From: Prostheceraeus crozeri
Lineage: Eukaryota; Platyhelminthes; Polycladida; Euryleptidae
DNA length: 64,000 nucleotides
Assembly: GCA_907163375.1 (NCBI GenBank)
Contig: CAJQUW010012947.1
Span: 43,624-107,623, forward strand
Direction of reading: 5' to 3'
Shown: positions 21,590 to 35,300 of the stretch, in pieces
Numbering within the stretch: the stretch's first letter is position 1
Layout of the letters: every line of letters starts with the position of its first letter
The notes under the pieces: generated by a model
The model's input: the letters and a program-made list of their open reading frames with translations, nothing else
Database searches by the model: none
What the model was told of the DNA's origin: nothing
Translations under genes and position numbers: made by a program

Positions 21590-22345
21590 TAAGAGACTTC
21601 GGTCTTCGCCAAGCTTTCATATGGAAAATCAGCAGCCTCAGACAATTCGTGGAGATATGCCGAATTAGGTGATATTAGGAAGAACGGTGTATATGAAGTT
21701 AAATGTCAACATTGCAACGTGTACATTGGGAGCACCATCCGACCCCTTCACACCAGAATTAAAGAACATTTGACGCAAAATACCTCGTCAATTTTCAAAC
21801 ATCTCCAAACATGCAACGCAGAACAACGCATTTCAGTTTCAATCATCACAGGTGACAGAGACAACGCAAATTTCAGACTGAGAGTCAAAGAAAAATACAG
21901 AAGCGCCGGCCTACCATTAACTCAAAGGAAACTGAAGACTATAAATCCTTCCTTTTTCTGTGATAAGTTCATTTTTCTTAAACTCATAACATCTTTTGGG
22001 CGCGATTCCTATTGTACCCGCCGGCGGCATTTGTGGCTTATTCCTCATCATTGTAGCTGGCTATGTTTCTCTGACTGATCACTATTCTTCGCGGTTTGCT
22101 AGAGAGTGCATGACTAGCTGACTTGATCTGGAAATTGAGCTGTGACAGCTGATGGCGGCTGCGATGGGAACACTGCGCCTTTGCAGTGTCATGATCCTTA
22201 CTTGTGTTGCCAAATAGGCCATGGACTTTCTAGAAAATTTGAAATTCATACGAACTAAGATCTTCTAAACCTTTGCTCCCCTGAAGCTGGCTCTGACAGC
22301 CGAAATGTTGGGTGAATATAGAAAAAAAATATATAATAATTAATA
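21590..22345 (+). mobile_element. Penelope-like element, GIY-YIG and 3' end
   Basis: The frame reads NGVYEVKCQHCNVMYIGSTI (GIY-YIG core with the C..C pair), then RPLHTRIKEHL and IFKHLQTC, followed by RVKEKYRSAGLPLTQRKLKT and N(P), the end of the nuclease domain. After about 250 bp of 3' region the PLE signature CCCCTGAAGCTGGCTCTGAC, followed by AGCCGAAATGTTGG, is seen at 22279-22315. It then ends in an A/T-rich tail. The sequence is clearly different from the other PLE copies here, so it is a separate lineage. The RT domain is absent. Confidence 0.8.
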
Positions 22346-23378
22346 GCATATATTGCAGATTTGGCTCTCCTTCCATCATTATAATCAACTATGCTGCTAA
22401 AATTGAGCTTTATTCTACTATCTTAACTTTCATTCGAGGCATTCCTTGAGGCAATTAGTAAGTGTCATTCTGAGACGAGTGCCATTTTGACTTGACATCA
22501 AAGAAGCACATTCAGGGTGGTGAGCAGCGTCAAAGCTGTTACCACCTTCTATCATTTACATTCCTCAACAGAAACTTCATCTATACCGTGTACTTTCACG
22601 TCCACCGATGACTTCGATTTTCTTGCAAGCCAGTTTCATTTTTGCTATCATCTGCTCCTTCTAAATCTTCACTGTCATTTCAATTTCTGAATACAGGCGA
22701 GCACGGTATCTCGTACTCTTTGAACCTTCCACTTTAAGTCAAGCTTTCTATGGTAGCAATACATTGAAAGAACGTACTTCATTCTTATTGTTTTCAAAAT
22801 AACGTAAATTTGAGGCTAGATAGTAACTGAAAATATGAATAATATGTTTCCAACTAGCGTCGTCTTCCGAATTATGTCATATCCATTTTAGCAGTTCTGA
22901 TATTCTTAAGATAAAAATGAAGCTGATCTAAAAATGATACGTTACAGTGGCATTTAAAGCGTATGATTATAATTTATCTGCAGTGATATCGATGCACAGC
23001 GTTTTTCAAATTTTCCGTTGCATCAGTCATCGAACGAGAAGACAACTATGTCTTTAAAGTTTTTGCGACTGAATCTCGTGAGGCAGCAATATCGGTACTT
23101 CGGTACACAATCTCCTCAGCACATATGGAGTTAATTGAGGCAATATACAGGGTGCCCCAGAGAAAGCCTAAAATCTTACTTTATGTTTTGATGTTCTTTA
23201 TATAACAGGTCATCATTTTACGTTCTAAAGATCCTCATGTCTTGGTTGTGAAGACTGTTATCTTCTAGTGTCAATTAAAAAAGCTCCCAACCAAATTAAA
23301 TGCGTCGATTACCATAACTAGCTTGTCAATCCTCGAATAGCTTGTCAGCCGTGCTATTCGCTCATCGTTGGACATACT
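22346..23378. other. No gene recognised; one mariner-like terminus
   Basis: Mostly featureless. At 23150 TATACAGGGTGCCCCAGAGA looks like one end of a Tc1/mariner-type element (TA followed by CAGGGTG), but no matching opposite end was found. Confidence 0.3.
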
Positions 23379-23853
23379 GGGGATGTTCAACAACTAAAAT
23401 TCTGTCGACAGAAAATTAAACCGATTTAATGCTCTGCCAGGAGAATAATAGACCGATTTAGTATTCTGCCAGCAGACTATTCACTCGACTTAATGTAATA
23501 TACAAAAGTTAATAGCAAAACCGACTAAACATTCGGCCGGTTTCGGTATCATGCCGCCGTTCATTAAGTCAGCTTCATGTAATGCTTCAGTTTATAGATT
23601 TGCAATCAGCAGGTTAGTGAAATTTCGACGGGCTGTCATTAAATATCACTTTTTAACACACTAATGGCGACTCGCCTAAATTGGTGCGCCTGGAATAATT
23701 AATAAATGCTGCTTTTTGCCAACACGATGTAAATAGAATAATTAGATATTGAGTTCCATACTCAGTTGAAAAATTGGGACATACCTGAATCGCCGCCAAA
23801 AAAGACAGACTCGGTTTAATTTTCTGCGGGCAGAGTTTTGGTTATTGAACACC
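23379..23853. mobile_element. Inverted-repeat DNA element (475 bp) with internal 32-bp repeats
   Basis: The left end GGGGATGTTCAACAACTAAA and the right end, which reverse complements to GGGGTGTTCAATAACCAAAA, form TIRs of about 45 bp including CAGAAAATTAAACCGA. Just inside the left end an ACCGATTTA...CTGCCAG unit of about 32 bp is repeated two to three times. The flanks (CATACT / ATTGAT) show no obvious target duplication, so the superfamily is undetermined. No coding. Confidence 0.65.
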
Positions 23854-26311
23854 CCATTGATTGAGCTCTAACATTTAACAGTGATTTGTGAATTACGATC
23901 GACATTTCAGTTTTTCATGTCACAACTTAGTGACGTTCAACAATGAGTGATGGTGGTTTTCAAGACTGAGCAGTGAACATCCAACTTGGAACTACAAAAT
24001 GTTCCGACGTCTTACCACAATCTTTCGATCAAATCTCTCAACGATTAAAGAAAGAAGAAGATGCTGCTAGAAAATAAAGATGGGGTTCCAGAACTTCTGT
24101 GACGCATGTAGGTTCCTTCCGATGATGTATGGAGAAACTCTCCGAGATTCTGTGGTTGCTCTGGCAGTCAAGTACTCCAACTGTCCGGAAAGTAAACATT
24201 GTAGCCTACGGAAAAATGCAAGGAAACTATGCATTGTTGCTGCTTTTCGTCATTATCGCGTAGAAATTCGTCCCTTGACGTTGAATGACATAAATTAAAC
24301 GATGGAAAGGCGTCACTCGGTTTGGCAACAGGAAGGAGTGCTTGCACAGATGGGTAGAACTGGAGGGGAAAAGAAAAACATCGATCACCTTCAACGTGAA
24401 TTTTGTGTTATATTTATATTCTGAAACTCACTCTGGAATATTAACAGAAATCAGACGACAATGAGCAAATAAATGCATTATTGAAATTTTGGGACTTTTT
24501 CTGGGACATGGCACCTGCATATCAAGCTGATATAATGTGACGGTTATGCTCTCGTTAACTGTGAAAGAATATATGACATTCGTCGCTAGTAGGTTTATGT
24601 CTTGATATGAATTCTTCAATCTACAAATTTCTTATCTGAATTCATTGATGTTTAGGTGTTCATCACAAGAGGTAAACGTCATGCCATGGCTAAATTCCTT
24701 TGACATAAAATTCGGCCACGACAGTTTGTTGAGAAAGAAACGATATTCGATGCCAACCAATGATGCTATAAAGCTTCATTCGTCAATTTTAATTCAGTAT
24801 GAAATTAAATACAGAAATACTATCAAGCAAAGCGAGAAACTTTTATTAAAGAATTTCTGCATAAAGCTCCTCTTCTCTACATGGTCACAGTCTTTAACAT
24901 CGGCCTATGATTTGGTAACACGCTATTAACTATTTGTTAGCTTTGTTAATGCACTTTGTCAGATTGCATATTTAAAAAGCATTGAACAGGTTGTCGCAGA
25001 TTGGTTTCTCTGTCTTTAGTGAAAGTTGTATACAACGATGGAAAATGGTGTGCTAGTTCATGATGTTAAATCTGATCGTGTCTGTTTAATAAATGAGTTG
25101 TGCAACGACTGTATTTGAACTTGAATTCAACATCAAAATGATCCAGAACATCCAGAACAACGTCTACTTTTGCGCTTCGATTGGTGTTATAATAACAACA
25201 CAAGCATCGCATGAATCGGGGTGGATGCATCACATTCTTCCTAGAACTTCATGGTGCTTTTCTTCAAAACATTCACTTATTTCATCGAACTATACACAGG
25301 GTTCCGCCCACCCCCCCTTTGAAAAATATAATTCACATGGTTTTCCCGGATATCATGATAGAAGTCGAGAAATACGTATCAGCCGTCCAGAAATTTGGAT
25401 GATAACTATACTTCTATTAATCGATTAAATACATTGGGTAAATTCAAATTATCGTCAGTCAATTTAGTTAATTATTGCAATTAAATTTTTGCCATTCAGT
25501 AAATTTTGATAATTCTTACTATCGGAAATTGAAATTTATTTATCATATGAATGTTTGATATATTATAATTGTGATAGACAATTTCATCTATTTTCCTCAC
25601 GACTATATGGAAGGCAATGACATAGTAAAAATCGTCTGTTTGTGACAATGAACAAAACAAATGAGTATTCTAACAGCCACATCAATTGAGAAAAAATCTT
25701 ATATATACATATAATTACGAATTCCATGTGGAAAAATGATATATTCTTTATAGCAATATCTATAATTACTCAATATTGAGAAATGCAAGCGGTTAAAACA
25801 AGGAGCGGTATGAAGAAATATTCTCAATAAAAAGTTGAAATCATCCTTCGTTTTTCGGATTTGGCTTTATCTTCAGCTTTGGATTTTTCCGATTCTGAGG
25901 GTTTCACATATTGCTTTCACGACAAATGTAAAATTGAACGAGTTCTTTTGTAATTACAAAATGCTCATAGTTGCCAAATTGGCAAATCGAGAAGATTTAG
26001 AGTTATCATGAGTATTAGAATTGAATGGAAGGTGCTAGGAAAAATTCTAAACATAGCAATTTCGTCACCTCAAGATGCGCCTACAACTGGATTATTTGCC
26101 GGTAATTTCTCCCAATACACAAACAGAAGCTTAAACCTTGAGGCTTATGAAAGTAGGATAATGTAGCAAGAACAGCCTTCAATGATAGGAGAATCTATAA
26201 TTTCATGACTGTTGTCAATTGGCATTTTAAGTTTAAATTACTTACCACAAGCGATGAATGCCTCTTCATAAGTGAATTTTTCAAGTCGTCATCACGGGAG
26301 TCTAGCAGAGT
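23854..26311. other. No gene recognised
   Basis: Short frames occur (for example plus-strand 24080-24298 and 24645-24929) but none shows a family pattern, splice context or repeat structure. A/T content is high around 25430-25800. Confidence 0.35.
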
Positions 26312-26562
26312 TCACGATTTATCACCCAAAACCTCTCCATTTTTCTTCAAAAGATTTAGAGGCAAGACTGTGGATACGAGATGGTGGCTGCCATCATGAA
26401 TTGCTTCAGGCTTAGAAAGACAACTGATAGCCCATTTGGACAGTTTGATCTGTTCGTCGTGAAATATGTGAACCAATGGCTCCTTCTTCCGGAAAAAATA
26501 CATAGGTAGTTCTTCAAGATAGGTAACAAGGCATCGAAAAAGTACAAATTCAGGCGAGTCAA
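26312..26562 (-). pseudogene. hAT-like transposase fragment (probable)
   Basis: The minus strand reads LFRCLVTYLEELPMYFFRKK, then EPLVHIFHDEQIKLSKWAIS, and ends VLPLNLLKKNGEVLGDKS. The arrangement 'f....yl...l..fq...P.v.fl.d.l..l...l..rf.k' followed by '...lL..' recalls the C-terminal half of a large family of hAT-like (KIAA1586-type) transposase-derived proteins common in invertebrate genomes. Only about 80 residues remain. Assignment is from pattern recognition and not certain. Confidence 0.45.
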
Positions 26563-29531
26563 TTGAATAATGAAGAATTAGAAAGTAATGATTACTCTCC
26601 CTTCTCTAGCATAATCTACCATTATCGACTGCAAAGGGACGCTTTCATTTCAAAAATTCGATGATTTTCCGGTTGACATTTTTCTGTTATATTCCATTTT
26701 GCGTGAGACGTTAGGAGCATGATCTTGTGCAGATAGAAATGAATAGCAAAAATCACATGCACATCAAGAAGTTCAATAAAATGAGCACTTGACCCCGAAA
26801 ACCTGACAGCTCTTCTAAAATCGACCAAAATCGACCCAAAAAGCCAGAAAATTCTTATGCCTGCGCCCGTCATCGATGACTGGAAGGACCACAGCTGGAC
26901 TGGCATCGACCAGTGGCTGTTGCTAACAAAGTGCTCGACACACAGCTGCTGCCACGTAGAGATGCAGTGACAGCGACCCAACTCCTGACAGGTTGCTCTG
27001 TGCCACTCGCCAGTATCCGCAATCTTTCTGAATATAATTTTTGTCTGAGACTTGCCCCTTCTATAGACGTCGTTTAGTTGCAACCGATTTGTTGGTTCGC
27101 TGCCAGGACCGCAATTTTTTTGGAAAATTGAATGTGCTCGTACTCGTACATATTTGAAACATAAAAATACAAATGCAAATTTTTGCTAAATTGAGTTAGA
27201 CAAGGGACATGTGGTTACCTTAGCTTAAAAGTATTAATTATGGGGCAAGTTGATGACCGACATTGTATTGTGTCATGCTTGTGGCCAAAAAAGAAATTTA
27301 GCAAACTCAGTTGCGTAAACATAGCCGCTTTCCGAAGAATCGAAGTCGAAGAGTTTGTATGAAGACATTCCATGGCAACTGGAGGATCTAGTTGTGCATC
27401 ACTGAATAGTAACAATGGGACTTTCTAATGTAAAATCACAGCTTCTCAAATCAATATTAACTTCGCTATATACTGACTTACTCAGACATTTATTGCTTAA
27501 TCCTACTTTGAGATGCTTCAAAACCCCAAATATCATTATGTTAGGCTACCCTGTATTTCCTTCTTCTTGGCATGATGAAACGTACATTTTCAAGAAAGTG
27601 GCTATTGTTGCCACTGGACTGGTAAAAATAAAACACCCACAGGATGCCGTAAATACTTATTTACATGGAGCTTGGCATGAAGGGTAGTGATGCTGCCGTG
27701 ATTTCTGGAGAAAATCCATTGGGAAAAGCTGGTCTCCCCAACGAAGAACGGGTAATGGACGTAAGGCGAAAAGGTAATGCAAGTAAATGTACCAATAATC
27801 TTTAAGAATTCTTCATAAGTAAATGCCACCATTGAACTCTGTCTCGGAATTTTGATTATATAAATGGCTCAATAAGCGCACAGAAGAAATTCGAATGATT
27901 AATTCGAGTCTAATGATGATTCAAGAACTTGAACAACCTCAGGTCGTGACCGGTTTTGATTTCGATTGCAGGTTGATACATAATTCCGGAAATTTAAATG
28001 TACCAATCAACCTTGTGATGGCAAGGACATCTTCGAGCTATTTGTGTCTGGAGAAAGGGGTAGGAAGTTTGATCCTTAAATTGCCTTGATTTTCATCGTG
28101 AGCGCAGTTTTTATTTGCGAAGGCGAATTCTGAAATGCCAGCTTGAGTGTTATCAAAGAAGTCATAAGCTGATCTTAGATGCGATCTGAAATTCCATTCA
28201 ATTGCAGACTGATATGCTATACATAAACCATGTAATTACGTGAAACGAACGAGAATCTATATGTATCATCAATACTCATTGCAAAACTTTAAATACCATG
28301 ATCACCTAAAAACAGTGTTACGTGAAGGATGAAACCGGTGAAAGAAAAAAGAAATGCTGGAAAAAATTGAAAACGTCATGCTATTTGTTTACATTTCATG
28401 TAAGTTCCTTAGTTAAATTCATCCCTCTTTGAAATTGAATAGACTTCTCATGAAACATCAAATTGAAGGTTAATAGAAGTGTACTTACATCCTGACGATT
28501 AAACTAATAATCCTTAGTACTGACTATTGAACATTGATGCCCGTTCGGTTCTTTGGTCCTTCTTTTGCACCCCAACTCAGCCAGGCCCTACGCATATACT
28601 GAACCATTTGCCTACAAACAAATGCATTTTGTGAATTGGACCAGTTTCACACGCACGCGTGATGAGTTACGCTGTTGAAGGCTATTCAGGTCATTACGCT
28701 ATTCATTCAATGGTGAAGGCTAGCCTCTGTCAGTATAGAGATTACAGAATTTGATTTACTGACAGATTGATATACAATACATTCAAGTACTGCGGGTGAA
28801 AATACGCATCAAAAAAGCAAAATCACCTTTTTAGCGGAGTTTCCTTCCAAAAATAAATGTTGTGGGTAATAAATATGTTTTATATCTTTTCATCCGAACA
28901 AATCGCGTTCGCTTATGTTTATCACCACTCTACACTTACGTTAAAGAGAACCACTCTAGAAAAAAGTGTTCAGTTCTGACTTGCCACGCCTAAAAGCTGA
29001 GATACCGAAATGCATGAAAACATCATGGGTTCCAGAAGCTAAGAGATCATTCAAAAAATACCCAATTGTTCGAGAAATTCATTTCGACTATGTGTGCTCA
29101 TTTCCACTGTGCATTTTCACAAATTGTGATTAATAGTGTGCCACCTCCCATTATCTCAGCCTTGTCAATAACATGGAAACCTTCGTGTGAACATAAATAC
29201 ATTTTTCGCAACTTTAAAAATTCCCAAATAAATACCAAACTTTTCTTGACGGATTTAAACAGATAGATTTTTCAATGCGATGCTTTGTGTGGGTGAGCTA
29301 GGATGTTTAGGAGATGTCTATTGATGATAATGTGGAGTGAATAGAATACACATATGTTGCAGCTAAGGGGATGTAGAGTCTAGGGTTTTTTGCTTGTATC
29401 GGGTACAACAGATTTCTCCTCCTTTTTTTCACCTGTAGACATCCTCTCATGATGTCGTCATCTATGTGTAGGCGGGATATCACCTCCATGCTGAATCTAA
29501 ATTTCCCACAAAGGGCGAATAAGATGCCTTA
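26563..29531. other. No gene recognised
   Basis: A 153-codon minus-strand frame at 26622-27083 is the longest here but has no recognisable motif and is probably chance. No terminal repeats were found in this stretch. Confidence 0.35.
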
Positions 29532-30307
29532 AGGGGGTGTCACACGGGCAAACTTATCGTCCGATAAGTTTGCCAATGAGTTTGCTAGGGGTGTCACACG
29601 AGCAAACTTGTTGGCAAACCTATCGTAAGTTTGCTGAAACCGACGATCTAACTACGTTAGACTATGTTTCATCAAACTTGCTCCATTTCTGGTCGCTGAT
29701 TGGACTGACGCTTATCATTGACATGACGATAATGGTGACGTGTCAGGGTCGAATGATACGGGAAATCCATTTGTGTGTTCGCTGTCTTTGTAGTTTAATA
29801 AATCTGTACTGAATCACGGACGAGGAAGAGATAGATAGAGTGCATTAAGACTCACACCCTGATACGGTCTGAAGCCATTTTCCTTCTCAATAGCATTTGC
29901 TAGCTATGCTATCAATAGCATCCTATCTCTGGTAACTCTTCTGCGATGTACGTGTACGTTGTGTGGTTGTGGTGGCTAAACAAAGACAAATGGCTATTGA
30001 GGCCACTCAATTGTTTCTTTCGGAACGAAGAATGGACGTACCACTTATTAACACACTTAACTTCAAAGTGGAGTCCACAGTTCGTCTGATCAACAGCATT
30101 TGCTCTGACTTTCCCATGTATTTCACAAAGCAAGGAAAATTGCGTATTTTGTAGAGTTACATCATCGATTGAAATTTGCCTCTCAAGTTTTGCTCGTGTG
30201 ACAGGGTTATTTTCATCAAACTTTTATTTAGTTTCCCCCTCACCTCATAGTGTGCAAACTTATCGGCGAACTTATCGGACGATAAATTTGCCCGTGTGAC
30301 ACCCCCT
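29532..30307. mobile_element. PIF/Harbinger-like non-autonomous element, 776 bp, TTA target duplication
   Basis: TIRs of about 45 bp: left AGGGGGTGTCACACGGGCAA, right end reverse complements to the same sequence. The flanks are TTA at 29529-29531 and TTA at 30308-30310, the 3-bp duplication typical of PIF/Harbinger. A second, diverged copy of the terminus (AGGGGTGTCACACGAGCAAA) lies just inside the left end at about 29587. The GATAAGTTTGCC motif recurs inside both ends. No intact transposase. Confidence 0.8.
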
Positions 30308-31920
30308 TTAGAAATCATCTCATTGTTTTGATACTTCAAATAAAAAACGCCAATCTAACATTTTGAAATTTCTTGGAATTATAAATCCTTTTTTTTTACT
30401 GTTTAACCCTCAGAGATGTATGCAACTTCTTCAACGCGTTGAATCTTCGCATTCAATTCTTCGTATTCGTATTCGTCCATCTTTTAGCCAATGAAAATAT
30501 TCTTGATGTCAGATCCCCTATTTATTTCATCCATCATCTTTGACGACTTCAATATGTTATGAATATCTTGAACAAAGTTATAGCATGACTATAACTATAA
30601 ACCGCATAATGCGACTGTTGAGCTTGCGAATGTTGCAACTTCCGATGACATAAACATTGTAGTTTTGAGGTGTTGCTCTGTTTCTTCTTGCTCTAGGCTA
30701 TTTAAGTGACCTAGCTAATTAGCAAAATCTCATTGTTCTATCTACTGCAGCTTGTATTTGTTACCACCTGTCTTTTTTTATTTGTTTATGAGGCAAGCGG
30801 TATCACAGGCTCATCTGGTGCAGTTACTGCACTTAACTAGAGCTAGAGTTTTGTCCATGATTCATCTCGAAACACCTCACCATAACTTAACGTTAGTTTA
30901 ACGGTTTAGCATTAGACGAGCGGATATCTAGTTAGCCGAATCGCTGAAGTTCCGGATGCAGATGAACGTGACAGCTGATGTATGAATTTGCTTTTAAGAC
31001 ACTAAAATCATTATCGAATTTTGCCTGTAGTACACCTTTAATTCATGAAATCTTTCGGTAAATTGAAGAAAATAGTCCTGTGTGCGCTAGCAAAAAACCG
31101 CACATGACATAGAACTGTACACAATCGAACATCAGAAAATACGCCTACCTTCACCTCTAAACTCAAATTGAAGCTGCCATACCATCAGTGTACGTTGTGG
31201 ATGATAGCCTTGCATCCTCTCTGGTATGGCTTGCCTGAATGGTACCTAAAAAGCTTACAGATACTTCGTACTTTCTGCATGCGTCAGCGAAAATGCGAGC
31301 TATGCAGTTTCACTGCGCTTTTTTATTTCAAGGGGAAATGGAACCACATCTCGAACAAACGGTGGCATCCTTTTTATTCAACAACTTCATTGAATTCAGC
31401 AGATGAATATAGCGCCCATCTCGGCATGACAGTCACTGGTTTTGTATTATTCAACAAACATCCGAGGTTTGTGCGCGATTAAATGAGAACATGGTGTCTA
31501 CAAAGTCCTAAAATTCGAAACCGGTCGAAAAGTTCTAAATGTCATCAATCGTCATTCTTAGTTAGCTGTTCCGCTTTTTGTCCGAAGCTGCGTCCCAATC
31601 CTCTCTGCTGGTCGGAAAAAGCTGCTTTTTCCGTTCCGAATGTGTATACTCAGCCGAGGAGGTCTGGATCCCCGGCATTAGGACTGGCGCTTCATTTTCT
31701 CATCCTCCTCCTGCCGTTGCTTTGCGCTTGACCCGGTGGATCGGTCCGAACCTGTCTCAATGGGCGATTTGTCTCTGGAGATTGTTCGGAGGTCAGATCT
31801 CCCACGTTTGTGCGTTTATATGTAGTATATGGCTGATTAGGACTAAGATGACACGGTCTGAAATATGAAATGCAATGTGACTCATGTAAATACATCGCGG
31901 ACAAATATATGTTCACAGCA
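30308..31920. other. No gene recognised; a TTAACCCTCAGAG motif
   Basis: At about 30403 TTAACCCTCAGAGATG, followed by GCAACTTCTTCAACGCGTTG, resembles sequences in the repeat region at 57.5-58.4 kb. The segment 31480-31800 is GC-richer than its surroundings, but no coding family was recognised. Confidence 0.3.
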
Positions 31921-31943
31921 GGTTTTGGATTAAAGACAGGTAG

Positions 31944-32198
31944 ATGACCAGATACTGGAAGCTGACTTCTAAATTTCTCGGACATGCTGCTACATCAGAG
32001 TTTCACCAAGCTCTCGGGGGAGCTGTCAATGACCTGGATAATTCTAAACTCCTGAAGGTGGTAATGGATTTTCTAAATGTCAATATCGCAACACATCATC
32101 TGTTGAAGAATCTCGTGAACATGATGATACACAAATTTTGGACATTGGAAGTTGCTCCCTACACATCGACGATGGACAAATATATTTTAAAAAAATGA
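31944..32198 (+). pseudogene. hAT-like transposase fragment (probable)
   Basis: The frame reads MTRYWKLTSKFLGHAATSEF, then LDNSKLLKVVMDFLNVN. This resembles 'trYw.S.FLGHaTA.dl...f......LD.skLlqvsMDGPNVNwkf' in the N-terminal half of KIAA1586-type hAT-like proteins, where the diagnostic MDGPNVN has become MDFLNVN. About 50 residues are convincing. It may derive from the same family as 26312-26562. Confidence 0.5.
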
Positions 32199-32329
32199 TT
32201 GTTGACGTCACTACTCCCCCATGTTCACATTGCACATGGCTGACAGTCCGCTGACAGTGACCTTCGCTAAGTCATGAATCATGCCATCCCTTCGCCTCAT
32301 CTGATGCTTTCACATCATGACGTGTATTG

Positions 32330-35300
32330 GAGCTGATTGCTGCCTTGGCTCTCTCCCACTGCGATACTCGCGTGAAGAACTCCTTCGCCTCCGCTCGCCC
32401 TCTCTTCCCTTGGGAAGGAAAGTGCGCCGGCGATTATTCTTTCACCGCCTACTATCTAAGCCTGGGCGAGAGCGAACTCCCTAACTCCCCTTTCTCCGAA
32501 AAGACCACCTCACTGGCAATGATCCTGACGATTCTCCCTCTGTTTCGACGGATCAACTACGTCACTCATTAACTTCCCATTCACGGCCTCTGACTGCTAA
32601 TGTTCCTCTCTCACTGACTAACAATGATGCTAATTACAGCTGCGGAATTCCAGTCAGGATTTCCCGACGCTCAACTCTAATTGTGAAGCGTGGCCATGAC
32701 CGTAACCATCGTCAACGACATCTCCGTACTCTACCTCGTCTGGACCGTCACCATCTTCACATCGGCTCTTCCGAGAATGTTAACCCACTCAACTTCGGCT
32801 CCTTAAATGTTAGATCTCTCCTCCACAAACATGATGACATTGTGGAAATCTTACGTGATCGAACTTTCATTTCCATGTTCCTTGTGGAGACGTGGCATGA
32901 CGGAGACTCCGTTTGCATCAGGAGACTCCGTCAACTTGGTTACAATGTTGCCGATCGACCTCGTCATCGTGGATCGACGAATGCCATGTCTACCAATCAC
33001 GGTGGAGTAGCTGTCGTCTCTGTGCCCTTTGTCCATCATAAGATCATCCAAATTGATTTGGAAATAAAAACGTTGGAGTTTATCTGTGTTCGGCTGTCAT
33101 GCGGCGGCTTCAGCGCTGTTGTTTTGCTGATTTATCGTACAGGTCCGATTTCGTCGTCTTTCTTCAACGAGTTATCACGCATCATCTGTTCCCTAGCAAC
33201 CTTCTCCGATCCATTTATTGTCGTGGGAGACTTAAACATTCACTTGGAACGACATGATAATCCTCATACTCGTGAATTTTTTGACCTCATGTCTTCTCAT
33301 GGATTATTTTCGCGAATCAATTGTCCTACTCATAACTTGGGTGGATCCTTGGACATTCTCTTCACTCAAAACGACTGCTTGCCACTTAAAGTTGAAGTCA
33401 CAGAAGTCGGCCTCTCCGACCATTCCCTCATTTCCTGGTCATATCCCGTCTGTCGTCCTCCACCGCGTTATACGAGCATTACCTATCGACCTTGGTGCCG
33501 TCTCAACAAAGAATTACTCTGAGACCCTAGCTACCTCGTCCTTGTCTGATCAATCCCAATGGCAGGGCCTTGATGTGAACGAACTGGCTTCTCTATATGA
33601 CTACACTCTGACTGCAGCAATTGAACAACAAATACCCTTACGCACTGCAAGAATTCGGCAACGTCCATCTGATCCATGGTACGATACTGAGTGTCGAGAC
33701 GCCAAACGCCAGGTTCGTCAACTTGAACGCTCCCTACGAAGACCTCACAGTACTGACTCCTCATCCGATCCTCAACATTATTCTAATCTTGATGCTTTTA
33801 AAGCTGCTGTGAGGTATTATCGCTCCTTGTTGAAAGAAAAACGTGAATCCTTCTGGTACTCAAAAGTTACATCTGAAGTCGGCAACCCTCAGGGTTTATG
33901 GCGTTCTTTCAAGTCCTTAATGGGTCGAAGTCGCCTACCTCATCCATTTTTCCTCAGTGCTAAAGATATTCATGAGACATTCACTCAGAAGATACAAAGG
34001 ATCCAAGATGCTACGACTGATTTCTCTCCTCCGCACTTCTCTCACAGTGTATACGATTCAAGTTTTTAGTGTTTCCAAACAATTACAGATGAAGACATCC
34101 TAAATGCTGTACATAACTTACCCAACAAATCATCAGCTAGTGATGTAATTCCTACGACTCTTTTGAAAGAACTCATTCCATCTCTGCTGCCTTTTCTGAG
34201 TCATCTGTTCAATACGTCGTTGTCTTCAGGTATTTTCCCGTCCCGTTGGAAGCGAATTATGATTACCCCTGTGGTTAAGAAGGGCTGCAGTGATCCGAAT
34301 GCCGCGACATCTTACCGTCCTATCTCTAACCTTACTGTCGTCTCCAAACTTTTTGAGCGCCTGGTATCCGCGCAACTTCGTTCATACCTGTATGCAAACA
34401 ACTTAATTCCTGCGACTCAGTCTGCATATCGACCGCATCACTCGTGTGAGACTGCCATTCTTCGTATAACCTCCAACGTTCTTCTTGCTGCAGACAACGG
34501 TAGCTTAAGTCTCCTTACCTTCCTTGATCTGTCAGCCGCATTTGACACAATCGATCATCACATCCTTCTGGCCCGTTTACAATCAAATTTTGGCTTTACT
34601 GGTATTGCCTTGCTGTGGATTGAATCATTCATACGTGGACGATCAAGTCGTGTAGCTTTTAATTTTACATTATCTGATTTCAGTCCTGTGATAGCTGGTG
34701 TTCCACAGGGCTCCGTGATTGGACCGCTACTGTTTGTTCTCTATACATCCGAACTCTCCAGAATCATACCACAGTTTGACCTGTCTCTACAAATGTATGC
34801 CGACGATGTACAGGTGTATGGTCACTGTCATCCTGACGACTCAAGTGACTTGGTCTCTCGCATGGTTAAGTGTGTAGATCAGGTTATTGCGTGGTGCTCA
34901 TCGAATCGTCTACTATTAAATGCAAGCAAATGCGAGATAATGTGGTGTTCATCTTCCCGTCGTGCTTCATCCCTTCCTAATGACTCCATTCGTGTTGGAA
35001 ATCATATGGTGAAACCATCTTCGTCTGTTCGCTGTCTTGGTGTTATCATAGACTCGGAGGTCTCTTTTCGTGCTCATGTGACTCATGTTGAATCCTTGTG
35101 TTTTGGTGTCTTGCGACAGATACGTTCCATCGGCCGCTCTCTGTCTCGTCCTCTCCTTATCAAACTAATAGAATCACCGGTCTTGCCTCTCCTCGACTTT
35201 TGTAATTCTATCCTGGCCGGTATTCCACGTAAACTCTCTAATAAGTTTCAATCCGTGTTACATGCTAGTGCACGTTTGATTTTTGGAACTTCACGCTTTT

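Noticed and set aside
26622..27083. 153-codon minus-strand frame
   Set aside because: No motif, splice context or family pattern; length alone is compatible with chance in 64 kb.
33254..33480. First part of the second LINE frame (from an ATG at 33254)
   Set aside because: The real endonuclease is read in the other frame until about 33510; this part is out-of-frame.
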